Origin: UKL13-2 sp036394575
GTDB taxonomy: Bacteria; Pseudomonadota; Gammaproteobacteria; Burkholderiales; Usitatibacteraceae
Assembly (NCBI GenBank): GCA_036394575.1
Contig: DASWEY010000020.1
Span: 124,001 to 188,000 of the forward strand
DNA: 64,000 nt
Reading direction: 5' to 3'
Positions 1-8,063 of the stretch are shown piece by piece. Each line of letters begins with the position of its first letter. Positions within the stretch are counted from its first letter, which is position 1. The notes under the pieces were generated by a model, which ran no database searches, was not told the origin of the DNA, and saw nothing but the letters and a program-made list of their open reading frames with translations. Position numbers and translations under genes: made by a program.

Positions 1-270
1 ACCCTGCTGGGCCTCGAAACCTATTTCACCGCCGGCGTGCAGGAAGTGCGCGCCTGGACCATCCACAAGGGCTCAACCGCCCCGCAGGCGGCCGGTGTGA
101 TTCACACCGATTTCGAGCGCGGCTTCATTCGCGCCGAGGTGATCGCGTTCAACGACTTTGTTACTTTGGGCGGCGAAGCCAGGGCCAAGGAAGCCGGCAA
201 GATGCGTCTGGAAGGCAAGGAATATATCGTCAAGGACGGCGATGTCATGCATTTCCGCTTCAACGTCTAA
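1..270 (+). CDS. ychF: Ribosome-associated ATPase YchF, C-terminal fragment (5' end outside window)
   Basis: Frame 1 is open from the first base and ends at a TAA at 268-270, giving the last 89 residues of a protein. The sequence contains the C-terminal TGS-like region of YchF/Ola1 (TYFTAGVQEVRAW near the start, then HTDFERGFIRAEV and DGDVMHFRFNV at the end). YchF is an Obg-family P-loop protein that prefers ATP, binds ribosomes and has been linked to oxidative-stress responses. The nucleotide-binding domain lies upstream of the window. The gene converges on kup, with one copy of the palindromic repeat family between them. Confidence 0.93.
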   Translation, partial: TLLGLETYFTAGVQEVRAWTIHKGSTAPQAAGVIHTDFERGFIRAEVIAFNDFVTLGGEARAKEAGKMRLEGKEYIVKDGDVMHFRFNV

Positions 271-330
271 GGCGTTAATAGACCTCGGCGGACCGCGGAC
301 GCCACGAGATGAAAACGTAGGACGCCATTT

Positions 331-383
331 GGCGCGGCTTCCGGGGCAAAAACGCTCCGAAATCCGCGCCAATGCTAGAGTTT
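331..383. repeat. Palindromic intergenic repeat, copy A
   Basis: An imperfect inverted repeat: GGCGCGGCTTCCGG at 331-344 faces a right arm ending CCGCGCC at 364-370, followed by AATGCTAGAGTTT. The right arm and tail match three other copies in the window (15249-15301, 50588-50653, 55777-55841). This copy lies between the convergent 3' ends of ychF and kup, 17 bases from the kup stop. It could act as a bidirectional terminator or an mRNA-stabilising hairpin; that role is inferred. Confidence 0.75.
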
Positions 384-399
384 CAAAATCGATTCCGAG

Positions 400-2277
400 C
401 TAGATCTCGACCTGGGTACCCAGCTCCACCACGCGATTGGTCGGGATGCGGAAATAATCCGAAGCCTTGCCGGCAAGGTGCGACATCCACACGAACAGAT
501 GCTCACGCCACATCGCCATGCCGCCGTTGTTCGGCGTGGCAATCAGGGTTTCGCGGTTGATGAAGAAGCTGGTTTCCATCATGTCGAAGCTCATCGACTG
601 CAGCTTGCAGGCGCCGAGCATGGAAGGAATATCGGGCTGCTCTTTGAAGCCGTAGTGCCCGGTGATTTTCCAGAAGCCGTGTCCCAGGTCCTCGATCCAC
701 ACATAGTCTTCCTTAGGCACATAGGGAATGTCCTCGGTGACCACCGAGAGAATGATCACCCGCTCATGCAGCACCTTGTTGTGCTTCAGGTTGTGCAGCA
801 TCGCATTGGGCACGCCATCGGGATTCACCGTCAGGAAAACGCCGGTGCCGGGCACCTTGTGCGGCGGACTCAAGGCAATGGAATCTACGAACAGCTTCAG
901 CGGCATGGCGCTGTCCTTGGTGATCTTGCGGACGATGGCGCGTCCCCGGTGCCAGGTGCTCATGATGGTAAACATGGTGGCGCCCATCAGCAGCGGGAAC
1001 CAGCCGCCGTCGGCCACTTTCAGCAGGCAGGCACCCAGGAACATCACATCGTTGCCGACCACGATGGTCGTCAGCACCAGCGCGAAGGTCGGATTCCAGC
1101 GCCAGATGCGCTTCATCACGATGAACAGCAGCAGGGTGTCGATCAGCATGGTCAGGGTGACTGCAATGCCGTAGGCACTGGCCAGGGCATCCGAGGTCTT
1201 GAAACTGACCACGAGCACAATAATGGCGACCAACATGATCCAGTTGATGAAAGGCACGTAAATCTGGCCGGCCTCCTTGTCGCTGGTATGCAGGATGGCA
1301 AAACGCGGCAGGTAGCCCAACTGGATCGCCTGCTTGGTCAGGCTGAAGGCGCCCGAAATCACGGCCTGCGAGGCGATCACCGTCGCTGCCGTGGCGAGGC
1401 AGATCATCGGCAGCAGGGCCCAGTTCGGGAACATCAGATAGAAGGGATTCGACACCGCCTGCGGGTTGTCGAGCAGCAGGGCGCCTTGGCCGAAATAATT
1501 CAGCAGCAAGGCCGGCCATACCAGCGAAAACCAGCCGATGCGAATCGGTCGTTTGCCGAAGTGACCCATGTCCGCATACAGCGCCTCACCGCCGGTCACG
1601 CACAGCACTACCGACCCCAGGGTGACAAACGCGGCGAAGCGATGCTCGAACAGGAATTCGAAGCTGTAATAGGGGTTGATGGCCTTGATCACATGCGGGT
1701 TTTGCGCGATCTGCACGAGCCCGGCGGTAGCGAGAATGAAAAACCACACGACCATCGTCGGACCGAAGAATTTGCCGATGGTGCCGGTGCCGTGGCGCTG
1801 GATTGCAAACAGTGCGATCAGGATGCCGATCGACAGCGGCAGGACGAACTTATCCAGCGCCGGCGAAACCACTTTCAGGCCCTCGACGGCGGACAGCACC
1901 GAGATGGCCGGCGTGATCACGCCGTCGCCATAGAACATGGATGCGCCGAAGATCGCCAGCACGGATACGACCCAGCGGCCGCGCGAACTGGCCCGGTAGC
2001 ATCGCTGCGCCAGCGCGGTCAGGGCCAGGATTCCGCCTTCGCCCTTGTTGTCCGCCCGCATCATGAACACCAGATACTTGACGGTTACCAGAGTCATCAA
2101 CGACCAGAACATCAGCGAGAGAATGCCCAGCACTGTCGACTCATTCAGCGGGATGCCGTGCGCGGGATTGAATGATTCCTTCAGGGCATACAGCGGGCTG
2201 GTGCCGATGTCGCCGAACACGACGCCGATGGCGCCAATGGTAAGTGCGCCAAGTTTTTTATTGGAGTTGTTCTTCAT
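400..2277 (-). CDS. kup: Low-affinity potassium uptake protein Kup
   Basis: A 625-residue inner-membrane K+ transporter of the KUP/HAK/KT family, expected to work as a K+/H+ symporter. The N-terminus carries the family signature (ALTIGAIGVVFGDIGTSPLY) in the first membrane segment. About twelve hydrophobic segments follow to roughly residue 430, then a soluble C-terminal domain. Length agrees with E. coli Kup (622). I chose the ATG at 2277 (MKNNSNKK); an in-frame TTG at 2298 would add seven residues, and neither has a strong Shine-Dalgarno. It is a single gene converging on ychF. A good minus-strand promoter lies about 320 bases upstream. Confidence 0.93.
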   Translation of the reverse strand: MKNNSNKKLGALTIGAIGVVFGDIGTSPLYALKESFNPAHGIPLNESTVLGILSLMFWSLMTLVTVKYLVFMMRADNKGEGGILALTALAQRCYRASSRGRWVVSVLAIFGASMFYGDGVITPAISVLSAVEGLKVVSPALDKFVLPLSIGILIALFAIQRHGTGTIGKFFGPTMVVWFFILATAGLVQIAQNPHVIKAINPYYSFEFLFEHRFAAFVTLGSVVLCVTGGEALYADMGHFGKRPIRIGWFSLVWPALLLNYFGQGALLLDNPQAVSNPFYLMFPNWALLPMICLATAATVIASQAVISGAFSLTKQAIQLGYLPRFAILHTSDKEAGQIYVPFINWIMLVAIIVLVVSFKTSDALASAYGIAVTLTMLIDTLLLFIVMKRIWRWNPTFALVLTTIVVGNDVMFLGACLLKVADGGWFPLLMGATMFTIMSTWHRGRAIVRKITKDSAMPLKLFVDSIALSPPHKVPGTGVFLTVNPDGVPNAMLHNLKHNKVLHERVIILSVVTEDIPYVPKEDYVWIEDLGHGFWKITGHYGFKEQPDIPSMLGACKLQSMSFDMMETSFFINRETLIATPNNGGMAMWREHLFVWMSHLAGKASDYFRIPTNRVVELGTQVEI

Positions 2278-2598
2278 AACGGAAAGTTGCCTTTGCAATT
2301 CGTGGCAATCAGCGGGCAGTGGCGTGCGTGGTTTGCAACCGCGGCAAGTATGCGCTTTTGTGCATACCGTATCGGCGGGCGTCCGCGGCTGTCATCTTTG
2401 CCGGTGCGCGAGACAAAATCAGTGATGCCGACAGGGGAGTCGGTGTCGAGGTACAGGCGGTTCGAGGTGCGCCGCGAAGTAGGAATGAATGCACGATGAG
2501 CGGTCGGATGATCGGAGGCGCGCTTGTATTGGATGCTTTGCCGGCTTCGCGACATCTGCGCGGGGATGATGCAGGATCCAGGATCCCGCGCGGCGCAA

Positions 2599-2627
2599 AC
2601 TATGCTGCGGCGCAACATGAAAGTCAA
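2599..2627 (-). promoter_or_regulatory. Candidate sigma-70 promoter reading towards kup
   Basis: On the minus strand, TTGACT (2627-2622) is separated by exactly 17 bases from CATAGT (2604-2599). This matches the consensus at five of six and four of six positions. It would give kup an untranslated leader of about 315 bases. No other equally good promoter was noticed closer to kup. Confidence 0.45.
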
Positions 2628-2732
2628 GACCTTGGGTCAAGTAATTTTTTCGAGCACCGATGTTTTCATAGAATGTGTATATTAAACATTGAGTTAATGC
2701 ATTCATTCCGGTGGTAAAATCGACACTATCGG

Positions 2733-2761
2733 TTGACAAACCCATGGGTGGATGCCAGAAT
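2733..2761 (+). promoter_or_regulatory. Promoter of the CAT-anticodon tRNA gene
   Basis: A perfect -35 TTGACA (2733-2738), a 17-base spacer and a -10 CAGAAT (2756-2761). A C-rich discriminator (TCGCCCCC) follows, of the type found at stable-RNA promoters under stringent control. Transcription would start about 35 bases before the tRNA. Confidence 0.7.
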
Positions 2762-2802
2762 TCGCCCCCTTGTTGCGGTGCACTGCTTGCCGTAGCCAGC
2801 AT

Positions 2803-2879
2803 GGCCAATTAGCTCAGCCGGTTAGAGCGACGGAATCATAATCCGCAGGTCCCCTGTTCGAATCAGGGATTGGCCACCA
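2803..2879 (+). tRNA. tRNA with CAT anticodon (elongator Met, or Ile2 if lysidine-modified)
   Basis: The 77-base cloverleaf folds with acceptor GGCCAAT/ATTGGCC, D stem GCTC/GAGC, anticodon loop ATCATAA with CAT at 2837-2839, T stem CCCTG/CAGGG around TTCGAAT, discriminator A and an encoded CCA end. It is not the initiator, because the first base pair is G-C. A CAT anticodon with acceptor GGCC could also be tRNA-Ile2, in which TilS converts C34 to lysidine. The sequence alone does not settle this. The A27:C43 position of the anticodon stem is mismatched. Confidence 0.93.
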
Positions 2880-2888
2880 GAACACTCC

Positions 2889-2913
2889 AAAAGGCCGCTT
2901 GACGCGGCCTTTT
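2889..2913 (+). terminator. Rho-independent terminator of the tRNA gene
   Basis: A ten-base-pair stem AAAAGGCCGC (2889-2898) / GCGGCCTTTT (2904-2913) with a five-base loop, ending in a T run, ten bases after the tRNA. The 183 bases from here to miaB hold no gene that I can see. Confidence 0.85.
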
Positions 2914-3096
2914 GTTCGTTAAGCCATCATAAGCGGGCTGCGAGGCCCGAATTTGTCAACTGCGCTACTCATCGGGCACAAGTCCGATTCCGTTGCTCCT
3001 TGCCAACTTCAGGCCTCTCGCTCCGCTTCTGAAGGCTTTCACCGAATTTAACCGCACCACCTGCCCGGGCTATTCCCCGTGATCCAGGAGCCTCGC

Positions 3097-4461
3097 ATGA
3101 CCGCATCAATCAAAGCGCCTGCCAAGAAATTGTTCATCAAGACCTTCGGGTGCCAGATGAATGAGTACGACTCGGACAAGATGGCCGATGTCCTTAATGC
3201 TTTCGAGGGCTACGAGAAAGCCGACCGGGCCGAGGACGCGGACATGATCCTGCTCAACACCTGCTCGGTGCGTGAAAAAGCGCAGGAGAAGGTATTTTCG
3301 GATCTGGGCCGCCTGCGCGAGCTCAAGGATGCCAAACCAGGCCTCATGATCGGTGTCGGCGGCTGCGTGGCCTCGCAGGAGGGCGAGGTGATCGTCAAGC
3401 GCGCGCCTTATGTCGACCTGGTGTTCGGCCCGCAGACCTTGCATCGCCTGCCGCAGATGATCGCGGCCAAGCGCGCTTCCGGTATCTCGCAGGTCGACAT
3501 CTCGTTTCCCGAAGTCGAAAAATTCGACCATATGCCGCCGGCGCGAATCGAGGGCGTTACCGCCTTTGTTTCGATCATGGAAGGCTGCTCCAAATACTGC
3601 AGTTTCTGCGTCGTGCCCTATACCCGCGGCGAGGAAATTTCGCGCTCGTTCGACGGCGTAATGGCAGAAATCAAGGATCTGGTCGCCAGGGGCGTCAAGG
3701 AAGTCACCCTGCTCGGCCAGAACGTCAATGCCTACATCGGTGAAATGGCGGACGGCGAGCGCGCCGACTTTGCCCTGCTGCTGGGCGCCATCCACGCCAT
3801 ACCGCAGATCGGGCGCATTCGTTACACCACCTCGCATCCTCTGGAATTCACGCAACGGCTGATCGATGCTTACGGCAAACTGCCCAAGCTGGTTTCGCAA
3901 TTGCACCTGCCGGTTCAGGCCGGCAGCGACCGGATCCTGGCGGCGATGAAGCGCAATTACACCGTGATGGAATACAAGTCGATCATCCGGCGCCTGCGCG
4001 CGGTACGCCCGGATATCTCGATCAGCAGCGATTTCATCATCGGCTTTCCCGGTGAGACCGATGAAGATTTTGCGAGAACGCTCAAACTGGTGGGAGACAT
4101 CGGCTTCGACGGCAGCTTTTCCTTCATCTATTCGCGTCGTCCCGGCACGCCGGCGGCCAGCCTGCATGACGACACGCCCTACGAAATCAAGCTTAAGCGC
4201 CTGCAGCGCCTGCAGCAGGTGCTTGAAGGGCAGGCGACGGCGATTTCCAATGCCATGATCGGCGGCACCCAGCGCGTGCTGGTCGAAGGCGTTTCGCGCA
4301 AAGACGAAACCGAACTGATGGGCCGCACCGGCAACAATCGCGTGGTGAATTTTCCGGGCAACCGGCGGTTGATCGGCAGTTTTGTGGATGTCGCCATCAC
4401 CCAGGCGATGCACTTCACCTTGCGCGGTGAAATCGTCACTGCAGAAACGATTGCGGCATGA
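3097..4461 (+). CDS. miaB: tRNA-2-methylthio-N6-dimethylallyladenosine synthase MiaB
   Basis: A 454-residue radical-SAM methylthiotransferase that converts i6A37 to ms2i6A37 in tRNAs reading UNN codons. It carries the two expected Fe-S sites: auxiliary-cluster cysteines at about residues 19, 56 and 90 (FGCQMNEYDS, NTCSVREK, GGCVAS), and the radical-SAM CxxxCxxC at 164/168/171 (EGCSKYCSFCVVP). A C-terminal TRAM-like RNA-binding domain follows. The ATG at 3097 has AGGAG six bases upstream and is preferred over an in-frame GTG at 3079. It is the first gene of the miaB-phoH-..-ybeY-ybeX-lnt group; its stop overlaps the phoH start (ATGA). Confidence 0.96.
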   Translation: MTASIKAPAKKLFIKTFGCQMNEYDSDKMADVLNAFEGYEKADRAEDADMILLNTCSVREKAQEKVFSDLGRLRELKDAKPGLMIGVGGCVASQEGEVIVKRAPYVDLVFGPQTLHRLPQMIAAKRASGISQVDISFPEVEKFDHMPPARIEGVTAFVSIMEGCSKYCSFCVVPYTRGEEISRSFDGVMAEIKDLVARGVKEVTLLGQNVNAYIGEMADGERADFALLLGAIHAIPQIGRIRYTTSHPLEFTQRLIDAYGKLPKLVSQLHLPVQAGSDRILAAMKRNYTVMEYKSIIRRLRAVRPDISISSDFIIGFPGETDEDFARTLKLVGDIGFDGSFSFIYSRRPGTPAASLHDDTPYEIKLKRLQRLQQVLEGQATAISNAMIGGTQRVLVEGVSRKDETELMGRTGNNRVVNFPGNRRLIGSFVDVAITQAMHFTLRGEIVTAETIAA

Positions 4462-5480
4462 CGCGCATGAAATCGCCGTCGCTGGAATTCAGCCTGACTC
4501 CTGTCGACAATCGCAAGCTTGCGACACTGTGCGGTTCCCTGGATGCCAATCTGCGCCAGATCGAGGCGACACTTGAGGTGTCGATTGCGCGCCGCGGGGA
4601 AAAATTCAGCATTTCAGGCGAGCGTGAAAAAATCGACCTTGCGGCCAAGGCGCTCAACAAGTTCTATGCACGCGCCAGCCGCAGTTTGAGCCTTGAAGAA
4701 ATTCAACTGGGATTGCTTGAATTGAGTCGCCAGCGTGCCAGCGCAGATGCCGCAGGAGCGCGTCCCGCGCGCACGCAAAACCAGGCCGCTGAAGATCCGG
4801 AGAACGCGCCGGACAATTTTGCCCTGCATACTCGCCGTCCCGACCTGCGCGCGCGCACTGACCGCCAAGCGCAATACATCCGGCAAATGCAGACCAATGA
4901 CATCACCTTTGGCGTCGGCCCCGCCGGTACCGGCAAGACCTATCTGGCCGTCGCGTGCGCGGTCGACGCTTTCGAGCGCGATCAGGTCAAACGCATTCTG
5001 CTGACCCGCCCAACGGTGGAGGCGGGCGAGCGCCTGGGTTTTCTGCCCGGCGATCTTTCGCAGAAGGTCGATCCCTATCTGCGCCCGCTGTATGACGCGC
5101 TTTACGATCTGCTCGGCTTCGACAAGGTGCAGCGCATGTTCGACCGCAGCCAGATCGAGATCGCCCCCTTGGCCTTCATGCGCGGCCGTACCCTGAACCA
5201 TTCCTTCATCATTCTCGACGAGGCGCAGAACACCACGCCCGAGCAGATGAAAATGTTCCTGACCCGCATCGGCTTCGGCAGCAAGGCCGTGATTACCGGC
5301 GACGTCACCCAGGTCGATCTGCGCCACGGCACGCAAAGCGGCCTGATCGATGCGCGCAATGTGCTGCACGGCATTCGCGACATCGGCTTCACGATTTTCC
5401 AGGCCAATGATGTGGTGCGGCACCCGCTGGTGCAGTCGATCGTCACCGCCTACGAGGCGCACAACCGGAATCTGCGCTAG
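4458..5480 (+). CDS. ybeZ: PhoH-like ATPase (YbeZ)
   Basis: A 340-residue cytoplasmic P-loop ATPase of the PhoH family, with Walker A GPAGTGKT near residue 155 and Walker B ILDEAQNTT near residue 250. The first ~130 residues form a weakly conserved N-terminal region. The family is linked to RNA metabolism and usually sits beside ybeY, whose product acts in rRNA maturation. Translation is coupled to miaB by a four-base overlap. Here a threonine-aldolase-family gene separates it from ybeY, which is unusual. Confidence 0.93.
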   Translation: MTRMKSPSLEFSLTPVDNRKLATLCGSLDANLRQIEATLEVSIARRGEKFSISGEREKIDLAAKALNKFYARASRSLSLEEIQLGLLELSRQRASADAAGARPARTQNQAAEDPENAPDNFALHTRRPDLRARTDRQAQYIRQMQTNDITFGVGPAGTGKTYLAVACAVDAFERDQVKRILLTRPTVEAGERLGFLPGDLSQKVDPYLRPLYDALYDLLGFDKVQRMFDRSQIEIAPLAFMRGRTLNHSFIILDEAQNTTPEQMKMFLTRIGFGSKAVITGDVTQVDLRHGTQSGLIDARNVLHGIRDIGFTIFQANDVVRHPLVQSIVTAYEAHNRNLR

Positions 5481-5483
5481 GCC

Positions 5484-6599
5484 ATGGCTTATGCTCCGGC
5501 ACCCGGCGCCGCACTGAGGCGGAACTGTACTACCGTCATCCCGGGTCATCCGTCCGCTTCTCCCGGCGTCGAACTGATCGCCGTCGGCGAGTGGTGTCGC
5601 GCCCAAGGCTACGACGCCGATGTTTATGGCAGTGGCAGGCTCATCAACGAATTCGAGCAGAAGATCGCATCGCTGCTCGGCAAACCGGCGGCTGTATTCA
5701 TGCCCAGCGGCACCATGGCCCAGCAGATTGCGCTGCGCATCTGGTCTGAGCGAGCGAAGACGCCCGTGTTCGGCATGCATCCGACTTGCCACCTCGAGTT
5801 GCATGAACAACAGGGCTATGCCTTTCTGCACCAGCTCAAAGGGGTGCAAATCGGCCCCCGAAGTGCCCCGCTCGCCGGCCGGCACATTGTCGAACTTGCG
5901 CAGACCATTTCAGCACTTATCGTCGAGCTGCCGGCGCGCGAGATCGGCGGACAGCTGCCAGTCTGGGATGAGCTGGAGTCGATCAAGCAAGCGTGCCGCG
6001 AGCGCGGGATCAAGCTCTGTCTTGATGGCGCGCGCCTTTGGGAAAGCCGCGCGTTTTATGAAAACAGGAGCTATGCGGAAATTTGTGCGGGCTTCGACTC
6101 GGTTTATGTTTCGTTTTACAAGGGTATCGGCGGAATGGCCGGCGCCATCTTGCTAGGCGATGCGGGTTTCATCGCCGAGGCGCGTATCTGGCAGCGCCGC
6201 CATGGCGGCAATCTGGTGCAAATGCTGCCCTTTGTGGCCAGTGCGGCGATGCGGTTTGATGAGCGCCTCGCACGCATGCCGGCCTATTTCGGGCGCGCCC
6301 AGGCATTTGCCAAGGCCATGACAGGCATGGAACAAGTGGGCGTGAATCCGGATGTGCCGCAGGCAAATATGCTGCATCTGCATTTCCCCGTTGCAGTCGC
6401 TGCGCTTGAAGCTGCGCGCGACCACATTGCGGCGGAAGAAAAGTGCTGGCTGGGCGCGCCGCGCGCGACCGACCTGCCCGGCTGGAGCGCGTTGGAAATT
6501 TATGTCGGCGAAAATCTGATGGCGCTGAGCGACGACTATGTTGTCGCCCAATACGCAAAGCTGCTTGCGTTGGCGCGCGACGCATCGATCAAGGTGTAG
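5484..6599 (+). CDS. Threonine-aldolase family PLP enzyme, between phoH and ybeY
   Basis: A 371-residue fold-type I PLP enzyme of the beta-eliminating lyase/threonine aldolase family. Visible features are FMPSGTMAQQIALR (cofactor-phosphate region), CLDGARLWE (the Asp that pairs with the pyridine nitrogen) and VSFYKGIGGMAGA (the Schiff-base Lys). It starts three bases after the phoH stop and ends six bases before ybeY, so it is embedded in the operon. It differs clearly from the second family member at 32895 and lacks the typical DLRSDTVT N-terminus, beginning instead with a GHPSASPGVEL segment. Substrate is uncertain: L-allo-threonine aldolase activity is the default guess. Confidence 0.85.
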   Translation: MAYAPAPGAALRRNCTTVIPGHPSASPGVELIAVGEWCRAQGYDADVYGSGRLINEFEQKIASLLGKPAAVFMPSGTMAQQIALRIWSERAKTPVFGMHPTCHLELHEQQGYAFLHQLKGVQIGPRSAPLAGRHIVELAQTISALIVELPAREIGGQLPVWDELESIKQACRERGIKLCLDGARLWESRAFYENRSYAEICAGFDSVYVSFYKGIGGMAGAILLGDAGFIAEARIWQRRHGGNLVQMLPFVASAAMRFDERLARMPAYFGRAQAFAKAMTGMEQVGVNPDVPQANMLHLHFPVAVAALEAARDHIAAEEKCWLGAPRATDLPGWSALEIYVGENLMALSDDYVVAQYAKLLALARDASIKV

Positions 6600-6605
6600 A
6601 CAGCC

Positions 6606-7052
6606 ATGCCCGCCAATATCAGTCTCGATATTCAGATCGTGAGTCGCCTGCCGAATATCCCCGATGCCCGGGCGTTCCGCAAATGGATTGCGGCGGCGCT
6701 TGACCGCGATGCCGAGCTGGCTCTGCGCATCGTCAATGCTGCCGAAGGACGCAATCTCAATTCCGCGTTTCGCGGCAAGGACTACGCAACCAATGTACTG
6801 ACCTTTGTCTACCATGAGGGCAAAACCCGGGCCCCGCCGTTACTGGGCGATATCATCCTGTGCGCGCCCGTGGTGGCCCGCGAAGCGCGCGAGCAAGGGA
6901 AGCCGCTGAAAGCACACTATGCGCACATGACCATCCACGGCGCCTTGCACCTTGCGGGCTACGATCATGAGAAGGCAAGAGAGGCCGGGATCATGGAAGC
7001 CCGCGAAGTGAAATTGCTGGCCGCGCTGGGCTATCCGAATCCTTATCTATAA
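6606..7052 (+). CDS. ybeY: Endoribonuclease YbeY
   Basis: A 148-residue zinc-dependent single-strand endoribonuclease acting in 16S rRNA 3'-end maturation and ribosome quality control. The metal-binding signature HGALHLAGYDH (three histidines, H-x3-H-x5-H) is intact near residue 117, and the length is normal. It follows the threonine-aldolase-like gene after six bases and belongs to the conserved phoH-ybeY-ybeX-lnt group. Confidence 0.95.
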   Translation: MPANISLDIQIVSRLPNIPDARAFRKWIAAALDRDAELALRIVNAAEGRNLNSAFRGKDYATNVLTFVYHEGKTRAPPLLGDIILCAPVVAREAREQGKPLKAHYAHMTIHGALHLAGYDHEKAREAGIMEAREVKLLAALGYPNPYL

Positions 7053-7149
7053 TCTGTCAGGCCAGTATCAATGCGCTGTAATGCCGCTGAAACGCGGTCA
7101 AAAACAGCGATGTGATAAAGTGAACTTCTCGCAATTCTGATTTAACTCC

Positions 7150-8001
7150 ATGGACGATTCCCCCAAGCGCTCGCTGCTAGAGCGCCTGTCTTCCCTGTTG
7201 CTGCGCAAGCCGGAAGACCGCGACCAACTGGTCGAACTGCTGCACGGCGCACACGAAAAACAATTGCTGGACGCCGAGGCGCTGTCGATGATCGAGGGCG
7301 TCATGCAGGTCTCGGAAATGCAGGCGCGCGATGTGATGATCCCGCGCTCGCAAATGGACATGATCAATGTCGAAGATGCACCGGACGTGTTCATTCCATT
7401 CGTCATGGAAACCGCGCACTCGCGCTTCCCGGTTTACGAAAACGGCAAGGACAATGTGATCGGCATTTTGCTGGCCAAGGATTTGCTGGGCTACTACGCC
7501 AATGCCGAGGCCTTCGATGTGCGCGATATGTTGCGCCCGGCCGTGTTTGTGCCCGAATCGAAGCGGCTTAACATCCTGCTGCGCGAATTCAAGGAAAACC
7601 GCAACCACATCGCCATCGTGGTTGACGAATACGGCGGCGTGGCCGGCCTGGTCACCATTGAAGACGTGCTTGAACAGATTGTCGGCGACATCGAGGATGA
7701 ATACGATTTCGATGAAACCGAGGACAACATCATTCCCGACAAGGCCGGCCGCTTCCGCGTCAAGGCGGTGACGGAGATCGGGGATTTCAACGAGCACTTC
7801 GGCGTCACATTTTCCGATCAGGATTTCGATACCGTCGGCGGCCTGGTGACCAATCAGTTCGGTCGCGTACCCAAGCGCGGCGACGTGGTCACCTTCAACG
7901 GATTCAAATTCGCGGTGCTGCGCGCCGATAGCCGCATGGTGCATTCGCTGCTGGTGGAAAGGCTGCCGATGGTGCAGGCGGAAAATGCGCAGACCGTCTA
8001 G
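7150..8001 (+). CDS. ybeX: CBS-domain transporter-associated protein YbeX/CorC
   Basis: A 283-residue cytoplasmic protein with two CBS domains (about residues 55-185, including VMIPRSQMDMI and VVDEYGGVAGLVTIEDVLEQIVGD) and a C-terminal CorC_HlyC domain ending near residue 275. The family is associated with Mg2+/Co2+ efflux and, in E. coli, with ribosome-related phenotypes. A 97-base gap separates it from ybeY; I see no clear terminator there. The lnt start follows 62 bases downstream. Confidence 0.92.
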   Translation: MDDSPKRSLLERLSSLLLRKPEDRDQLVELLHGAHEKQLLDAEALSMIEGVMQVSEMQARDVMIPRSQMDMINVEDAPDVFIPFVMETAHSRFPVYENGKDNVIGILLAKDLLGYYANAEAFDVRDMLRPAVFVPESKRLNILLREFKENRNHIAIVVDEYGGVAGLVTIEDVLEQIVGDIEDEYDFDETEDNIIPDKAGRFRVKAVTEIGDFNEHFGVTFSDQDFDTVGGLVTNQFGRVPKRGDVVTFNGFKFAVLRADSRMVHSLLVERLPMVQAENAQTV

Positions 8002-8063
8002 CCGCCGGGCGATGAAACTGTTCGCCGGAGACAGCGCAAACAGACGAGACCGAGCCGCGAAGC

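Larger units (their letters stand above)
2278..2802. other. 525-base gene-free interval between kup and the tRNA gene
   Basis: No convincing protein gene is visible: the small open frames lack ribosome-binding sites and family resemblance. The interval holds a minus-strand promoter candidate aimed at kup (2599-2627) and the plus-strand tRNA promoter (2733-2761), with an AT-rich patch at about 2640-2720 between them. GGATCCAGGATCC near 2575-2590 is a short direct repeat of no evident meaning. Confidence 0.6.

Noticed and set aside
478..2175. A 565-codon open frame antisense to kup
   Set aside because: A shadow frame of kup: His/Gln/Arg-rich translation, no ribosome-binding site and no recognisable domain.
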